64,000 bases of DNA from NCBI RefSeq assembly GCF_017901155.1, contig NZ_CP072800.1:1267283-1331282 (forward strand), in the 5' to 3' direction. Origin of the DNA: Candidatus Thiothrix anitrata (GTDB taxonomy: Bacteria; Pseudomonadota; Gammaproteobacteria; Thiotrichales; Thiotrichaceae). Each line of letters begins with the position of its first letter. Positions within the stretch are counted from its first letter, which is position 1. A program made the translations under genes and the position numbers. The notes under the pieces were generated by a model that saw nothing but the letters and a program-made list of their open reading frames with translations, was not told the DNA's origin and searched no databases. Of this stretch, positions 43,525 through 52,526 are shown in pieces.

Positions 43525-43998
43525 ATGACCCCAGCCATCAACCTCGCCAAAAAAGCCAAGATCGCCTTCAAGGTACACGAATACACCCACGACCCGGACA
43601 ACGCCGCCTACGGTTTGGAAGCCGCCGAAAAACTAGGACTTCCCCCCACGCAAGTATTCAAAACGCTGGTGGTGAGTCTGGATGGCAAAGAACTCGCCGT
43701 CGGTATCGTGCCAGTCGCCGCGATGCTCAGCATGAAGCACATTGCCAAAGCCGCCCACGCCAAAAAAGCGGACATGGCGGACAAGGCATTGGTTGCCCGC
43801 ACCACCGGCTATGTACTCGGCGGGGTCAGCCCGTTGGGGCAAAAGAAACTGCTGAAAACCTTCATCGACGAGTCCGCCCTGCAATTTCCCACGATTTACG
43901 TGAGTGCTGGGCGGCGCGGGTTGGAAATCGAGCTTGCCCCGCAAGACTTGCAAAGCCTGACCCGTGCGGTGTTCACGCCCTTAATGCAAACCGAGTAA
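43525..43998 (+). CDS. ybaK: Cys-tRNA(Pro)/Cys-tRNA(Cys) deacylase
   Basis: YbaK/EbsC trans-editing enzyme that hydrolyses mischarged Cys-tRNA(Pro). The 157-residue length is standard. Family segments are FKVHEYTHDPDNAAYGLEAA, PTQVFKTLVV, the catalytic-lysine region KHIAKAAHAKKADMAD and TTGYVLGGVSPLGQKK. It begins 7 bp after the HipA-like stop. Confidence 0.95.
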   Translation: MTPAINLAKKAKIAFKVHEYTHDPDNAAYGLEAAEKLGLPPTQVFKTLVVSLDGKELAVGIVPVAAMLSMKHIAKAAHAKKADMADKALVARTTGYVLGGVSPLGQKKLLKTFIDESALQFPTIYVSAGRRGLEIELAPQDLQSLTRAVFTPLMQTE

Positions 43999-44014
43999 CG
44001 TTTTTGTGGGGTAA

Positions 44015-44698
44015 ATGATGGCAACAAAGCTTGTTCTTCTCCCCGGTCTTGATGGCACGGGCTTGCTGTTTCAGCCGTTACTGGAAGCGTTGGGGGCAGC
44101 ATTTCCGGTTCAGGTCATTTGTTACCCGCCCGATCAATGCCTGTCGGTGGAAGCACTGGCGGCACAAGTTCGCGCACAAGTGGCGTTCGACACCGACACG
44201 GTATTGCTGGCGGAATCGTTTTCCGGCTTGATTGCGGTGGAATTGTTGAGGCAAGGCATCCCGTTGCACAGCGTTATTTTTTGCGCGTCGTTTGCCAGCG
44301 CACCGCATCCGTGGTTGTTGAAATTGGCGATGCATTTGCCGCTGGAGCGTTGGTGGCGGTTGCCGTTACCTGAGTCGTTGCTGCGATTGTTGGGTATTGA
44401 TGCACGCTTACAAGCCTTGCTGAAACCTGTGCGGGAGCAAGTACTGCCCAGCGTGGCGGCGTACCGTTTGCGGTTGATTGCAGCAGCACGCCCGTTTGCC
44501 TTGGCGCAACGCTGGGAAATCCCCTGTCATTATTTGCGGGCAGTCAATGATTGGGCAGTGCCGGAGCGGTGTGCGGATGAGTTACGGCGGTACTTTGCCC
44601 GTGTGGAAATCACTCGCATTGCGCAGTCTGGGCATTTTTTGCTGCAAACTCAACCTACGGTGTGTGCGGCGGTGTTAAAACGGTTGGTTCTCCACTAA
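44015..44698 (+). CDS. Alpha/beta hydrolase
   Basis: A 227-residue hydrolase fold without a signal peptide. The oxyanion strand is LVLLPGLDGTGLLFQPLL; the nucleophile elbow is LLAESFSGLIAVEL with Ser in SFS; the late Asp is in LRAVNDWAVP, and the His in QSGHFLLQTQP. The catalytic triad is therefore visible. Substrate unknown. It follows ybaK by 16 bp. Confidence 0.85.
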   Translation: MMATKLVLLPGLDGTGLLFQPLLEALGAAFPVQVICYPPDQCLSVEALAAQVRAQVAFDTDTVLLAESFSGLIAVELLRQGIPLHSVIFCASFASAPHPWLLKLAMHLPLERWWRLPLPESLLRLLGIDARLQALLKPVREQVLPSVAAYRLRLIAAARPFALAQRWEIPCHYLRAVNDWAVPERCADELRRYFARVEITRIAQSGHFLLQTQPTVCAAVLKRLVLH

Positions 44699-44784
44699 AA
44701 ATCTGCGTTATTTCCTGAACTGCTGCAAAATCGCTGCACGCCTGTTGTCGATAATCCTCGCTATCTGAACCACTGACGAGGCGC

Positions 44785-45282
44785 ATGGCAGCGATGGATT
44801 TTTCAGCCGAAAACGGTTGGCGCGAATGCTTGATGCGCTGGCTGGTGCAAGTACTTCATGGCTTGTATCGTTGCGCTAACTATCGCCATGCAACAGCTTG
44901 GGATGTAACGCTTGAAGATTTGCAGCAGCTACCGGCGGCAAGCACGGGGCGGGCATTGGCGGTGTTTTTACAGCAGCACGGTTTTGCGTTAATGCCCAAG
45001 TTTGAAAGCCATGATTTGTTTCATGTGTTACTCGGCTATGGCGTGACGGTGGTTGATGAGGTGCGGATGCAATGTTGTCTGGCAGGCAGCGGGCGACGTA
45101 CTGCACCGACGTTGGTGGTGATTGCGGTTGGTTTGGTGTTTTACTCGGAATACGGTAGGGATTTTTGGCGGCATTATCAGCGTGGAAAAAGCATGGTGAA
45201 TTTTGCAGGCTGGGATTTTAAGGCGATATTGCTTGAGCCGATAGCGGCTTTGCAGGCTCGAATACACAATCAAGATTCATGA
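44785..45282 (+). CDS. Coq4-type protein
   Basis: A 165-residue protein with the Coq4 zinc motif HDxxH-x11-E: ESHDLFHVLLGYGVTVVDEV. After it come CLAGSGRRTAPTLVV and a C-terminal WRHYQRGKSM. In eukaryotes and some bacteria Coq4 is needed for ubiquinone synthesis, in oxidative decarboxylation of the ring. No other ubiquinone genes are nearby. A GAGG site precedes the ATG. The family call rests mainly on the metal motif; the protein is shorter than eukaryotic Coq4. Confidence 0.72.
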   Translation: MAAMDFSAENGWRECLMRWLVQVLHGLYRCANYRHATAWDVTLEDLQQLPAASTGRALAVFLQQHGFALMPKFESHDLFHVLLGYGVTVVDEVRMQCCLAGSGRRTAPTLVVIAVGLVFYSEYGRDFWRHYQRGKSMVNFAGWDFKAILLEPIAALQARIHNQDS

Positions 45283-45294
45283 TTAGGAATTGCT

Positions 45295-45654
45295 ATGCGT
45301 TTGAATTTACCGATGCTATTTGCCGCTATCACTTTGTTTGTCATTGAGGTGATTATCGCCACCAAGCTTAACGATTACACCTTCATTCGCGCCTATTTCG
45401 GCGATTTTCTGGTGGTCATTTTGGTGTATTGCGCGGTGAAAGCCTTTTGGAATGTGGAAGCAACGCGGCTGGCAATCGGTGTATTTGCCTTCGCCGTGGC
45501 GGTGGAATTGGCGCAATTGTTTCGTGTGGCGGATGTACTGCAATTGACCGGTTGGGCGCGGGTGGTGGTGGGGACGAGTTTCAGTTTCCATGATGTGCTG
45601 ATGTATGCGGCGGGGTGTTTGGTGGTGTGGTGGGTGGATCATTTGAACCGATAG
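45295..45654 (+). CDS. DUF2809-family membrane protein
   Basis: A 119-residue protein with four hydrophobic segments and the DUF2809-like pattern FIRAYFGDFLVVILVYC and SFSFHDVLMYAAGCL. Probable small inner-membrane protein of unknown function, related in pattern to VanZ-like proteins. It follows the Coq4-type gene by 12 bp and is likely co-transcribed with it. Confidence 0.82.
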   Translation: MRLNLPMLFAAITLFVIEVIIATKLNDYTFIRAYFGDFLVVILVYCAVKAFWNVEATRLAIGVFAFAVAVELAQLFRVADVLQLTGWARVVVGTSFSFHDVLMYAAGCLVVWWVDHLNR

Positions 45655-45711
45655 CGGCTTTGCAGACTCGAATACAAAATCCATGCTCGTAACAATGACG
45701 GAGGAATCACT

Positions 45712-45891
45712 ATGAAACGCCACGAAAAACACTTACTGCTCTGGCTGTGCCTGCTGGGGCTGAATGCCTGCGCCACACCGCACCCGGAATGTGAGAAGGC
45801 AGATGCATTCGGGCATTGTCAGCAGTGGAAAGGGGTTGAACCGAGTTGCGCCAAACCAGACTTTCTGGGTTTTTGCCCGCCGAGTCGGTGA
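45712..45891 (+). CDS. Small cysteine-rich lipoprotein
   Basis: A 59-residue protein beginning MKRHEKHLLLWLCLLGLNAC, with a lipobox LNAC for lipidation, then five further Cys-containing positions in a short mature part (PECEKADAFGHCQQW, PSCAKPDFLGFCPPSR). A strong GGAGG site precedes the ATG. The tandem C...FGHC / C...LGFC pattern looks like two copies of a short disulphide loop. No family recognised. It is just upstream of a small membrane-protein gene. Confidence 0.68.
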   Translation: MKRHEKHLLLWLCLLGLNACATPHPECEKADAFGHCQQWKGVEPSCAKPDFLGFCPPSR

Positions 45892-45893
45892 TT

Positions 45894-46205
45894 ATGGAAA
45901 CACTACTGGTTTTATTTTTTGTACTGATTTTGGCAGCAATAGGTTCACTCCCCAGCCTGCTGTTCTGGTGGTTGGCGTGGAAGCTATTGCCCAAAACGTA
46001 TTCATTACCACCTTATCGAATGACGTTGTTGTGTATCGCGTTATCCTTTCTGACCGGTATGGTGCTGAATCCTGAATTAGAAGGTGGTGGGCTTTCCATT
46101 ATGCCGTTCATGCTGGTTTTGACGCTGTTATGGTCATTCATACTGCTGCCTGCCAGCATTCTGGTGAAGTATTTTTTCGGCAAAAGCAAAAGTAAGACAC
46201 AATGA
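45894..46205 (+). CDS. Small three-span membrane protein
   Basis: About 103 residues from the ATG at 45894 (METLLVLFFVLILAAIG), with three hydrophobic stretches, a cytosolic-looking KYFFGKSKSKTQ tail and no recognised family. It starts 2 bp after the lipoprotein gene stop and overlaps the next gene by 4 bases (ATGA), so the three form a coupled cluster. A longer frame from 45846 would overlap the lipoprotein gene and add no hydrophobic sequence. Confidence 0.7.
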   Translation: METLLVLFFVLILAAIGSLPSLLFWWLAWKLLPKTYSLPPYRMTLLCIALSFLTGMVLNPELEGGGLSIMPFMLVLTLLWSFILLPASILVKYFFGKSKSKTQ

Positions 46206-47123
46206 AAAAATTACGAAAAATCAGTTCATTGTTAATTTTATTGTATTTCCTCGGCATCGCCGCCATCTGGATTGATGGTGCAACCACTGGCTATGCAAAG
46301 TCGGAATACGCCGTGGTGCTGGGCAATCAGGTTTACCCTTCCGGCGAACCCTCCGAACGCTTGAAAGCACGGCTGGAACGCGCTGCGGAATTATTCCGCG
46401 ATGGCACGGTGCAAAAGATCATCGTCAGCGGCGGCTTGGGTAAGGAAGGTCACGACGAAGCGACCGTGATGAAGCGTTATCTGGAAACACAAGGCATCCC
46501 CGCTGTGGCGGTGATAGCGGATTCTTACGGCAACAATACCCACCTAACTGCATTGAATGCCCACCGATGGGTACAACTCGATAAGCCTGTCATTGTCGTT
46601 TCGCAGCTTTATCACCTTTCCCGTAGCGAGATGGCGTTTTAGGAAAGAGGGTTTTGTTAATGTCGGGGCGGCATATCCCCATTATTTTGAATGGCGCGAT
46701 GTCTACGCCTCATTACGTGAATTGCCTGCGTGGGTTAGCTATTGGCTGTCCGAATCTGTGCCTGAGTGCAAAGATTTTCTCAAAGAAATGGGTTGGAAGA
46801 TTGATGGTGTTGAATACCAATCCTGTGATGCAGAGATTGCGCTTCAATCGCGCACTATGGTCGCCAAGTACCATGTCGCTGGTAAATATGCAGCAGCGGT
46901 AGAACAGCTTTTCCATGATCGGACGGGAATGCCCATGATGAAATTTGCTTGTTGTGGTTGGGAAGTGAGTGGACAGCTATATTTAGGTGTACCGATTCCT
47001 GATACGCCTTATGCAGTTTATATGGTGTCGGGGGAAGAAACGGGTATAGATGACCGCGCCCATTGGGATCAAATCTCCCACTTTAAAATATACATTCGGC
47101 ATCTTTATTGGTCTGATGTTTGA
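46202..47123 (+). pseudogene. Frameshifted YdcF/DUF218 protein fused to a CCGWE-motif domain
   Basis: The first frame (46202-46642) encodes an N-terminal anchor and a DUF218 domain (YAVVLGNQVYPSGEPSERLK, KIIVSGGLGKEGHDEATVM, VIVVSQLYHLSRSEMAF) but hits TAG at 46640. The DUF218 sequence carries on in another frame as RKEGFVNVGAAYPHYFEWRD and then runs into a second domain with DFLKEMGWKIDGVEYQSC and MMKFACCGWEVSG, similar in my memory to DUF4952. One extra T in the run before AGGAAA explains the shift. It is either a sequencing error, a programmed slip or a true mutation. Confidence 0.75.
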
Positions 47124-47137
47124 GTGGAACATAATTG

Positions 47138-47422
47138 ATGAAAATGCAGCAAACACGCCCACAATTGAATTTACTGGTATTGCGCTGTCGTGACATTGAA
47201 CTGACCCGTTTGTTTTACGAGGGGCTGAACCTCCACTTTATCTCGGAACAGCACGGTAACGGCTCAAGGCACTATGCTGCTGTGATGGACAACGGGTTGG
47301 TTTTGGAACTATACCCCGCCAAGGGTGAGCCGGATAACACCCGACTGGGGTTTCATTTCGGCGGGAAAAACCAGCGCGTCTTGCAAGATCCTGACGGGCG
47401 ATACGTGGAGGTATGGCAATGA
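47138..47422 (+). CDS. VOC (glyoxalase/bleomycin-resistance) family protein
   Basis: About 94 residues with one VOC half-fold: LNLLVLRCRDIELTRLFYEG at the start, YAAVMDNGLVLELYPA and LQDPDGRYVEVWQ at the end. The metal-ligand Glu is likely that of VLELYP and the final VEVW. Shorter than the usual 115-130 residues, the middle of the fold is reduced. Substrate unknown. It overlaps the next small frame by 4 bases. Confidence 0.85.
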   Translation: MKMQQTRPQLNLLVLRCRDIELTRLFYEGLNLHFISEQHGNGSRHYAAVMDNGLVLELYPAKGEPDNTRLGFHFGGKNQRVLQDPDGRYVEVWQ

Positions 47423-47574
47423 AAACGAACGCTTCAACATTGACCATCCCGCCATATTTCCTGACCACCCCTTACAACCGCCACAACGGTTTCAGCCTCC
47501 CTGATTTACGTTTCCGCGAATTGTGGGAAGACACTGCCCACACTTGCCACGTCAGCGGTTACGAACAACCATGA
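47419..47574 (+). CDS. 51-residue hypothetical protein in a coupled gene chain
   Basis: ATG overlaps the VOC stop (ATGA), and its own stop overlaps the ydcF-type start at 47571 (ATGA). Product starts MKTNASTLTIPPYFLTTPYN and ends HVSGYEQP; aromatic-rich, soluble, no known family. The double overlap supports translation, but it could be an eroded C-terminus of a larger gene. Confidence 0.5.
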   Translation: MKTNASTLTIPPYFLTTPYNRHNGFSLPDLRFRELWEDTAHTCHVSGYEQP

Positions 47575-48134
47575 AATGGCTTACCCTGCTTATTGCGCTT
47601 TGGCTCATTACCGTCAGCAGCACTATCTGGCACTACGGCACACAAGATACCGCCGCGCCCGCCGCTTGCATCATCGTGTTGGGTGCAGCGGTGCAAGGCA
47701 ATGAGCCAACCCCCGTTTTCGCCGAACGCATCCGCCATGCAGTCAGTCTTTATCAGCGCGGTTTGGCGGCAAAAATCATCTTCACGGGTGGCAGCGGTGA
47801 GGGCAATGCACATTCAGAAAGCAGCGTTGCCAGCCGTTTTGCCGTGCAGCTTGGTGTACCGAGCGACGCGATTTACCGCGAAGAAAATTCCCATACCACG
47901 CAGCAAAATATGGTGGAAGCCGCCGCGATCATGCGCCAATACGAGCTGGATTCAGCGATTGTGGTGAGTGACCCGCTGCACCTGAAACGCGCCATGTGGA
48001 TGGCAAATGACGTAGGCATTGCGGCGGTATCCTCGCCAACACCGACCAGTATGTACCGCTCGTTAGCGACGCAGTTACCGTTTTTGGCGCGGGAGGTGTA
48101 TTTCATTCATCATTACGCAGTGACGGGGCTGTGA
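47571..48134 (+). CDS. YdcF/SanA-like DUF218 protein
   Basis: A 187-residue protein: N-terminal signal anchor MKWLTLLIALWLITVSSTIW, then the DUF218 fold with ACIIVLGAAVQGNEPTPVFA, KIIFTGGSGEGNAHSESSVA, EENSHTTQQNMVEAAAIM and VVSDPLHLKRAMWMANDVG. All three conserved blocks are intact, unlike the frameshifted relative at 46202. Probably a periplasm-facing envelope protein of the ElyC/SanA/YdcF group. The start at 47571 gives a proper anchor. Confidence 0.87.
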   Translation: MKWLTLLIALWLITVSSTIWHYGTQDTAAPAACIIVLGAAVQGNEPTPVFAERIRHAVSLYQRGLAAKIIFTGGSGEGNAHSESSVASRFAVQLGVPSDAIYREENSHTTQQNMVEAAAIMRQYELDSAIVVSDPLHLKRAMWMANDVGIAAVSSPTPTSMYRSLATQLPFLAREVYFIHHYAVTGL

Positions 48135-48264
48135 TGTATAAATGCTAGGAATCGCCAGTGTACGAGATGGGTGCTAAAACAGGAGAAAACGAAGGTTTAC
48201 GCTGTGGAATCCTGCCCAAACTTGCGTAATAATCATCACATAATCAGCATAACAGGAATGCACC

Positions 48265-49011
48265 ATGCCCGTACTTGGCGGACTCATCATCCTTATCCAA
48301 ATAGCCTTTGCTATTCACGCTATCCGTACCGGACGCGAAACTTTCTGGATTTACATTATCGCATTTTTGCCCGGCATTGGTTGTGCGGTGTATTTTTTCA
48401 CGCAAATCTTGCCGGAAATGCAAAACAACCGCACGGTACGTTCCGCTGGTAACACTATCCTCAAAGCCCTCGACCCGGAACGTGAATTGCGCCGTCGTAA
48501 GGAGGAACTGGAGATTGCCGATACCGTTCAGAATCGGGTAAAGCTTGCTGATGAATGCATCGAATCCGGTTTTCCCACCGAAGCGATTGCATTGCTACAA
48601 CGTTGTTTGAATAATGGGCATGATGACCCTGATATTTTGCTGAAACTGGCGCAAGCTCAATTCGTTGCGGCGCAGTTTCAAGAGACTGTTGATACTTTGG
48701 ACTCGTTGATTCGAGCCAATCCTAACTTTCGCTCACCTGACGGGCATTTGTTATACGCCCGCAGTTTGGAAGCATTGGGGAAAATTCCGCAAGCACTGGA
48801 AGAATATCAAGCCCTTGCCGTCAGTTATCCCGGTGAAGAAGCCCGTTGGCATTATGCTCACCTGTTGCACCAGCAAGGGCAAACAGGACGGGCGCGGCAA
48901 TTGCTGGAGGAAATGCAGCTACGCGCCCGCCGTTCTCCCAAGTATTATCGCCGCAAAGAGCAGGAATGGCTCAAACAGGCGGAGCAATTACTGAAAACCT
49001 TACAGGCGTGA
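48265..49011 (+). CDS. Membrane-anchored TPR protein
   Basis: 248 residues: two N-terminal hydrophobic helices (LGGLIILIQIAFAIHAI and YIIAFLPGIGCAVYFF, phospholipase D-nuclease N-terminal-like), a charged helix, then at least three TPR units (NRVKLADECIESGFPTEAI, PDILLKLAQAQFVAAQFQE, LLYARSLEALGKIPQALEEY). CAGGAA precedes the ATG. Likely a cytosolic scaffold tethered to the inner membrane. The partner is unknown. Confidence 0.82.
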   Translation: MPVLGGLIILIQIAFAIHAIRTGRETFWIYIIAFLPGIGCAVYFFTQILPEMQNNRTVRSAGNTILKALDPERELRRRKEELEIADTVQNRVKLADECIESGFPTEAIALLQRCLNNGHDDPDILLKLAQAQFVAAQFQETVDTLDSLIRANPNFRSPDGHLLYARSLEALGKIPQALEEYQALAVSYPGEEARWHYAHLLHQQGQTGRARQLLEEMQLRARRSPKYYRRKEQEWLKQAEQLLKTLQA

Positions 49012-49056
49012 GCACATCAATCGAGTTCGACCACTTTGATACCAAAGTTTTATCAC

Positions 49057-50124
49057 TCAGCGTATCAGAGGCGATGCATTGAATGCCGGATACCCGACTA
49101 TCAGCAAATGCTTGTCCCAAATCTTTGCTTTCGCCGTAATGGTATAGGTATTGGGTGGCGTAAATACATAATCGCCTTTGTCAAACAATTGTTCAGGGGG
49201 TAGTATGCACGGGTAAACTCTCTCTTTCTGCTCACCTAACATTTCTGCCCCCTTATTCAGGCAGCTATTGGGCTGAATAGTGCGCTCAAGAAAAATCCTG
49301 CCTTGCAGCGGTTCGTCTGTTGCAGGATGCATCAAATCCATAACCTCAAGATAGCTACGCATAACGTGCTTGAAACCATCCATTTTATTGTACAGTTCAT
49401 AAGTTACAGCAGCTTGATATTGTGTTTGAACTCTCAACAACATTGGTGGAAGCGACTGGATATACCACCCCGCAGCAAAAAGCATCGTTCCAAAAGCAAT
49501 CGGAAAATAAAGCAACACATAAACTGAGGAAAACAGGGCAAACCGTTTTACTTTATTAGCATAACCATCTATTGCTGACATCCCCTGCAAAATACGCTTG
49601 AACGCAAAAGGCCATGCCAGCACCATGCTCCAACGAACGCACTCTGCTAACAATGAGTATGAATTTTCATGGTGAAAATCTTGCCCAGTTACCGATTTGT
49701 ACCAAAGGAATGCCTTAATCGCCAAACCCAAAGGCAGAACGATAAGTAACCAGAAGTCCCATTTGCTGAAAAAGTATCTGGGTTGCCATAGACGCTCAAT
49801 GTAAGTGTTCTGGTCTCCTAGAAATTGATTCCTAAGTTCAGAAACCTGACCACAAGAAGGGCAAACAGCCGCCCTGCGCCATCTGTTGATAACCCCATGC
49901 ACATGAACGCTGGAAACAACCAATAGCAATGCACTGACAATCATGCTCTGCAATAGGTAGTAGCTGAAAAAGTAAAACAGCAATTCCAACAATAAAATGG
50001 CATAAATTGCCCAGTTCGATATTTTTCGGGGATACATCAAACCTTCGTATGGGCAATGCTCGCACATGTTGTTCCGAACGGGCTTCATCCAATAAAAAAA
50101 CCTGTAAAAATAGTTATTGTACAA
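49057..50124 (-). CDS. Multi-span membrane protein with two CxxC-type pairs
   Basis: 355 residues, no family recognised. An N-terminal Cys pair (MCEHCPYEG) and a second (VCPSCGQ) suggest a metal-binding or zinc-ribbon-like cytosolic patch around two spans (WAIYAILLLELLFYFFSYYL, MIVSALLLVVSSVHVHGV). Further spans lie at about residues 115-135 and 205-235, followed by a soluble C-terminal domain. Start may be 50124 or the Met at 50088 (MKPVRNN). Base composition is more AT-rich than the neighbours, consistent with an accessory gene. Confidence 0.6.
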   Translation of the reverse strand: MYNNYFYRFFYWMKPVRNNMCEHCPYEGLMYPRKISNWAIYAILLLELLFYFFSYYLLQSMIVSALLLVVSSVHVHGVINRWRRAAVCPSCGQVSELRNQFLGDQNTYIERLWQPRYFFSKWDFWLLIVLPLGLAIKAFLWYKSVTGQDFHHENSYSLLAECVRWSMVLAWPFAFKRILQGMSAIDGYANKVKRFALFSSVYVLLYFPIAFGTMLFAAGWYIQSLPPMLLRVQTQYQAAVTYELYNKMDGFKHVMRSYLEVMDLMHPATDEPLQGRIFLERTIQPNSCLNKGAEMLGEQKERVYPCILPPEQLFDKGDYVFTPPNTYTITAKAKIWDKHLLIVGYPAFNASPLIR

Positions 50125-50174
50125 TATAACTCATACACTCTCTTGATCCATTTCACTGCCAATACGTGAGAGTC

Positions 50175-50420
50175 ATGACAGAAAACAGCGTCACCCATTG
50201 GTTCGGCACAGCCTTCGACCAGCTTCACCCCGCGCTCCAGCAACTCCACCGGCAACAGCATAGCATTCGTTGGCACCGTGTTCCCTTACCTACAGGGTTA
50301 TTTCCCCGCACCACTGCCTATAAGTGCATAGAAAATGAAAAATATCGCTTTCATGTTGAATTTTCATTGCCAAAAATCGGTTTGCTACTAAGCTATAGCG
50401 GAATGCTGAACACTCAGTAA
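50175..50420 (+). pseudogene. Internally deleted DUF4166 gene remnant
   Basis: The frame begins MTENSVTHWFGTAFDQLHPA, which matches the N-terminus of DUF4166 proteins (usually near 180 residues or more), and ends KYRFHVEFSLPKIGLLLSYS, matching their C-terminus, but the middle is missing and replaced by about 20 unrelated residues. A deletion that preserved or restored the frame is the simplest explanation. Confidence 0.6.
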
Positions 50421-50435
50421 CAATAGGATAAATCT

Positions 50436-50987
50436 ATGCTCTGCAAATATCGCCTCACTTATACCATTCCCTTACTTGTTGCTATTTTATTGTCGGGTTG
50501 TAACTCCACGACCGTTAAAGCCGACAAGTCGCCAACGATCAGTATTGTTACCCAATCCGCTTGCGCTTCTGCCAAAAACTTTACCAAGGAAGACGTTGAT
50601 TTCTTCGACTCGCCGCTGAATTACGTGGTCTTTGGTGGCAATCTACAAGAAGCCGAATGCCTGCTGAAAAGCGGCGTATCTCCCAATACCCGTAATCAGT
50701 TTGGCGAAACCATGCTGAAGGTTGCTATCACCCGTAACAACCCGGACATGGTAGCCCTGTTACTTAAATACCGTGCGACCGCCAATTTGCACACTACCAG
50801 CCTGACTACACCCGACGGCTGCGGTAATGAAAAGCCGATGGATGTGGCTCGCGAAGTTGGCAATTCCCAAATAATTGCGTTGCTGAAAGGCGCGGAAACC
50901 GCTGGTGAATGCACCAATCGCCCGCTGGAGGAGATGAAGTTGATGGAGTCCTTTGATCCGATGCGCAATCCGCGTATGTATGAGTAG
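50436..50987 (+). CDS. Ankyrin-repeat lipoprotein
   Basis: 183 residues. Signal peptide with lipobox LLSGC, then two or three ankyrin units (SPLNYVVFGGNLQEAECLLK, TMLKVAITRNNPDMVALLLK, KPMDVAREVGNSQIIALLKG). Two further Cys pairs may form disulphides. Expected in the periplasm, anchored to a membrane. Function unknown; the signal and repeats are clear. Confidence 0.85.
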   Translation: MLCKYRLTYTIPLLVAILLSGCNSTTVKADKSPTISIVTQSACASAKNFTKEDVDFFDSPLNYVVFGGNLQEAECLLKSGVSPNTRNQFGETMLKVAITRNNPDMVALLLKYRATANLHTTSLTTPDGCGNEKPMDVAREVGNSQIIALLKGAETAGECTNRPLEEMKLMESFDPMRNPRMYE

Positions 50988-51067
50988 CGCAACAATTTTC
51001 TGGCTACTTCCCAAAGTACCCCGAACCCACTATATTCGTAACTCATTACAGTGTATGAACCTATTCA

Positions 51068-52126
51068 ATGGATAAACAACCCGCCCGCACCCTTTCCCCT
51101 CATGCTAGCCGCGAAGAAGACCGCACTGACGATCACATTCGCCCCCGTCGGTTGCAGGATTACATCGGGCAGCCAGTAGTCCGTGAGCAAATGGAAATTT
51201 TCATCGGTGCAGCACGGCAGCGCGGCGATGCGCTGGATCATGTGTTAATTTTTGGTCCGCCGGGGTTGGGTAAAACCACACTCTCCCATATCATTGCGCA
51301 TGAAATGGGCGCAAATTTACGTCAAACATCGGGGCCAGTATTAGAAAAAGCAGGTGATCTTGCCGCGCTATTAACCAATCTTGAGCCACATGATGTATTA
51401 TTTATCGACGAAATTCACCGCTTGAGTCCGGTGGTCGAGGAAATTCTTTATCCGGCGTTAGAAGATTTTCAGCTCGACATTATGATCGGCGATGGCCCTG
51501 CGGCGCGTTCGATTAAACTGGACTTGCCACCGTTTACCTTGGTGGGGGCGACTACCCGTGCGGGGTTGTTAACTTCTCCGTTGCGTGACCGTTTTGGGAT
51601 TGTGCAGCGGCTGGAGTTTTACAATGTGGAGGATTTGGCGTACATCGTGCGGCGTGCGGGTACAATCGTGGGGGCGCAGGTTGACGAGGGCGGGGCGTAT
51701 GAAATTGCGCGGCGTTCACGCGGCACACCACGGATTGCTAACCGTTTGTTACGGCGGGTGCGAGATTACGCGCAAGTGAAGCATAACGGTTTGATTACGT
51801 CAGACATTGCGGATCGTGCGTTAAATATGTTGAATGTCGATGAGCAAGGTTTTGACCACATGGACAGACGCTTGTTATTGGCAGTCATGGAAAAATTTGA
51901 CGGTGGCCCTGTTGGGGTCGATAGCCTCGCCGCTGCGATTGGGGAAGAGCGCGGCACGATTGAAGATGTATTAGAGCCGTTTTTAATCCAACAGGGCTAT
52001 TTGATGCGTACCCCGCGTGGGCGTGTCGCGACACGGCGAGCATGGCAACATTTTGGGCTAACGATACCCGCACATTTGAATGCAGGTAGTAATCAAGAAG
52101 GTAGCAGTTTTGAGCTGTTTGAATGA
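51068..52126 (+). CDS. ruvB: Holliday junction branch migration helicase RuvB
   Basis: Hexameric motor that, with RuvA, drives branch migration of Holliday junctions. The 352-residue protein has [18 protein letters not shown], Walker [21 protein letters not shown], Walker [16 protein letters not shown], sensor/arginine-finger region [18 protein letters not shown] and the C-terminal winged helix ([19 protein letters not shown]). ruvA and ruvC are not in the window. The downstream ybgC overlaps its end. Confidence 0.97.
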   Translation: MDKQPARTLSPHASREEDRTDDHIRPRRLQDYIGQPVVREQMEIFIGAARQRGDALDHVLIFGPPGLGKTTLSHIIAHEMGANLRQTSGPVLEKAGDLAALLTNLEPHDVLFIDEIHRLSPVVEEILYPALEDFQLDIMIGDGPAARSIKLDLPPFTLVGATTRAGLLTSPLRDRFGIVQRLEFYNVEDLAYIVRRAGTIVGAQVDEGGAYEIARRSRGTPRIANRLLRRVRDYAQVKHNGLITSDIADRALNMLNVDEQGFDHMDRRLLLAVMEKFDGGPVGVDSLAAAIGEERGTIEDVLEPFLIQQGYLMRTPRGRVATRRAWQHFGLTIPAHLNAGSNQEGSSFELFE

Positions 52127-52526
52127 GTTTATCTTGCCGATACGGGTTTATTACGAAGATACCGATGCGGGCGGCATTGTGTATCACGCAAATTACCTGA
52201 AATTTATGGAGCGGGCGCGGACTGAATGGTTACGTAGCTTTGGTGTTGAGCAGGATACCTTGGCACAGCAGGGTTTTTTGTTTGTGCTGAGTCAGTTGTC
52301 GATTAATTACCGTAAACCCGCCTTATTTAATGAGCAAATTTATGTCAGTGCAATGCTGACAGAGTGCCAGAAAGCCAGTATGTTGTTTACGCAACAGGTT
52401 TGGCGACAAAATTCAGACAATGCGCGTGAACTGTTAGCTGATGCTAGCGTCAAAGTGGTGTGCATTACGCAAGATACGCGGCGACCCACGCCGTTACCTC
52501 CAGCAATAAGGAATTTGATCCCGTGA
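52080..52526 (+). CDS. ybgC: Tol-Pal-associated acyl-CoA thioesterase
   Basis: Hot-dog-fold thioesterase, first gene of the tol-pal cluster. The core motif is [20 protein letters not shown] with the catalytic Asp, then [13 protein letters not shown]. Its start is uncertain: ATG 52080 lies well inside ruvB without a ribosome site, whereas TTG at 52110, 8 bases after AAGAAGG, looks better supported and would give 138 residues, the usual size. It overlaps tolQ (GTGA). Confidence 0.93.
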   Translation: MQVVIKKVAVLSCLNEFILPIRVYYEDTDAGGIVYHANYLKFMERARTEWLRSFGVEQDTLAQQGFLFVLSQLSINYRKPALFNEQIYVSAMLTECQKASMLFTQQVWRQNSDNARELLADASVKVVCITQDTRRPTPLPPAIRNLIP

